A stretch of 64,000 bases of DNA from Pseudomonas sp. P818 (GTDB taxonomy: Bacteria > Pseudomonadota > Gammaproteobacteria > Pseudomonadales > Pseudomonadaceae), in the NCBI RefSeq assembly GCF_000418555.1, contig NZ_ATKM01000001.1, forward strand, positions 1 to 64,000, read 5' to 3'. The position numbers were made by a program, and so were the translations under genes. Positions 63,690-64,000 of this stretch are shown here, one piece after another. How positions within the stretch are numbered: the first letter of the stretch is position 1; the number at the start of each line of letters is the position of its first letter. Under the pieces are notes generated by a model, which was not told where the DNA came from, did no database searches, and was given only the letters and a program-made list of their open reading frames with translations.

Positions 63690-64000
63690 GTGGAGACTTC
63701 GCTGTTGCTCGCCGCCGTTTCGGATACTTCGCCCTGTGGTGAAGATCTGGAATACGACAGCGACTTTCTCCAGCTCGAGCGCGATGCGCTGGGGCGTCCC
63801 GAGCGCAGCATGGGCGATGCCATTCAGGCCGCTGAGCCACCGCAATGGCGCCAGTTGGAACAGGCCTGTCACGCCCTTCTGCAGCGCAGCAAGGATTTGC
63901 GCATCACTCATTACCTACTGCAGAGCCGCCTGGCTTTGCACGGTGTCGAAGGCCTGGCCGACAGCCTGGAATTGATCCTCGAACTGCTCACGCGCTACTG
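63690..64000 (+). CDS. tssA: T6SS protein TssA (5' end only)
   Basis: TssA caps or primes the T6SS tail and sheath. Only the first 103 codons lie in the window; the rest runs off the right edge. The protein begins (V/M)ETSLLLAAVSDTSPCGEDLEYDSDFLQLE, followed by SMGDAIQAAEPPQWRQLEQACHALL, the ImpA N-terminal domain. The start is GTG at 63690 with AAGGAG 9 nt upstream. In P. aeruginosa tssA1 is likewise divergent from fha1 and heads the sheath and tube operon. Confidence 0.93.
   Translation, partial: METSLLLAAVSDTSPCGEDLEYDSDFLQLERDALGRPERSMGDAIQAAEPPQWRQLEQACHALLQRSKDLRITHYLLQSRLALHGVEGLADSLELILELLTRY

Overview
The window is chromosomal DNA from a high-GC gammaproteobacterium, and the gene content and order point to Pseudomonas (broad sense) around the replication origin. 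The evidence is the block rpmH-rnpA-yidD-yidC-mnmE on one side of oriC and dnaA-dnaN-recF-gyrB on the other, mnmG-rsmG-parA-parB followed by the atp operon, and 16-bp TGTTCCACGTGGAACA parS sites. The layout differs from P. aeruginosa in several places, so a different lineage is likely; the species cannot be fixed from the sequence alone.

Region by region. (1) 1-6374: cobalamin genes. cobN (cut by the window edge) and cobW run leftwards behind a cobalamin riboswitch; cobE and cobM run rightwards and are separated by a lower-GC gene for a PD-(D/E)XK nuclease-like protein. (2) 6375-11400: a small unknown gene, a ParD-like protein coupled to methionine aminopeptidase, glmS, its DeoR-type regulator and a LysE-type exporter. 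(3) 11413-20030: glmU and the complete ATP synthase operon atpIBEFHAGDC, with a 128-bp MITE-like repeat lying in the 5' end of atpI. (4) 20134-24355: parB, parA, rsmG, mnmG. (5) 24863-33805: a type I restriction-modification island (hsdM, hsdS, a DUF1016/YhcG nuclease, hsdR, a YgjP-like metallopeptidase) lying between mnmG and mnmE, two genes normally adjacent in pseudomonads. (6) 33852-37916: mnmE, yidC, yidD, rnpA, rpmH. (7) 37917-38437: oriC. (8) 38438-44596: dnaA, dnaN, recF, gyrB; recF carries two perfect parS sites. (9) 44696-64000: a type VI secretion locus of the P. aeruginosa H1 type, with the threonine-phosphorylation switch tagQRST-ppkA-pppA-tagF, then tssM, tssL, tssK, tssJ and fha1, all leftwards, and tssA starting rightwards at the right edge. 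A two-gene unit after tagQ (a protein with glycine-rich hydrophobic segments, then a four-helix membrane protein) looks like an effector-immunity pair.

How it works together: ParA/ParB act on the parS sites in recF to segregate the origin; DnaA fires oriC; the T6SS block is a complete sensory and regulatory arm (TagQRST sense at the envelope, PpkA phosphorylates Fha1, PppA reverses this, TagF represses) coupled to the TssJLM membrane complex and the TssK baseplate. The sheath, tube and spike genes must lie beyond position 64000.

The most interesting items are the possible pore-forming effector-immunity pair, the repeat in atpI, the restriction island between mnmE and mnmG, the nuclease-like insert inside the cob cluster, a parS-like palindrome inside cobW, and at least 13 perfect DnaA boxes, all at or left of oriC.
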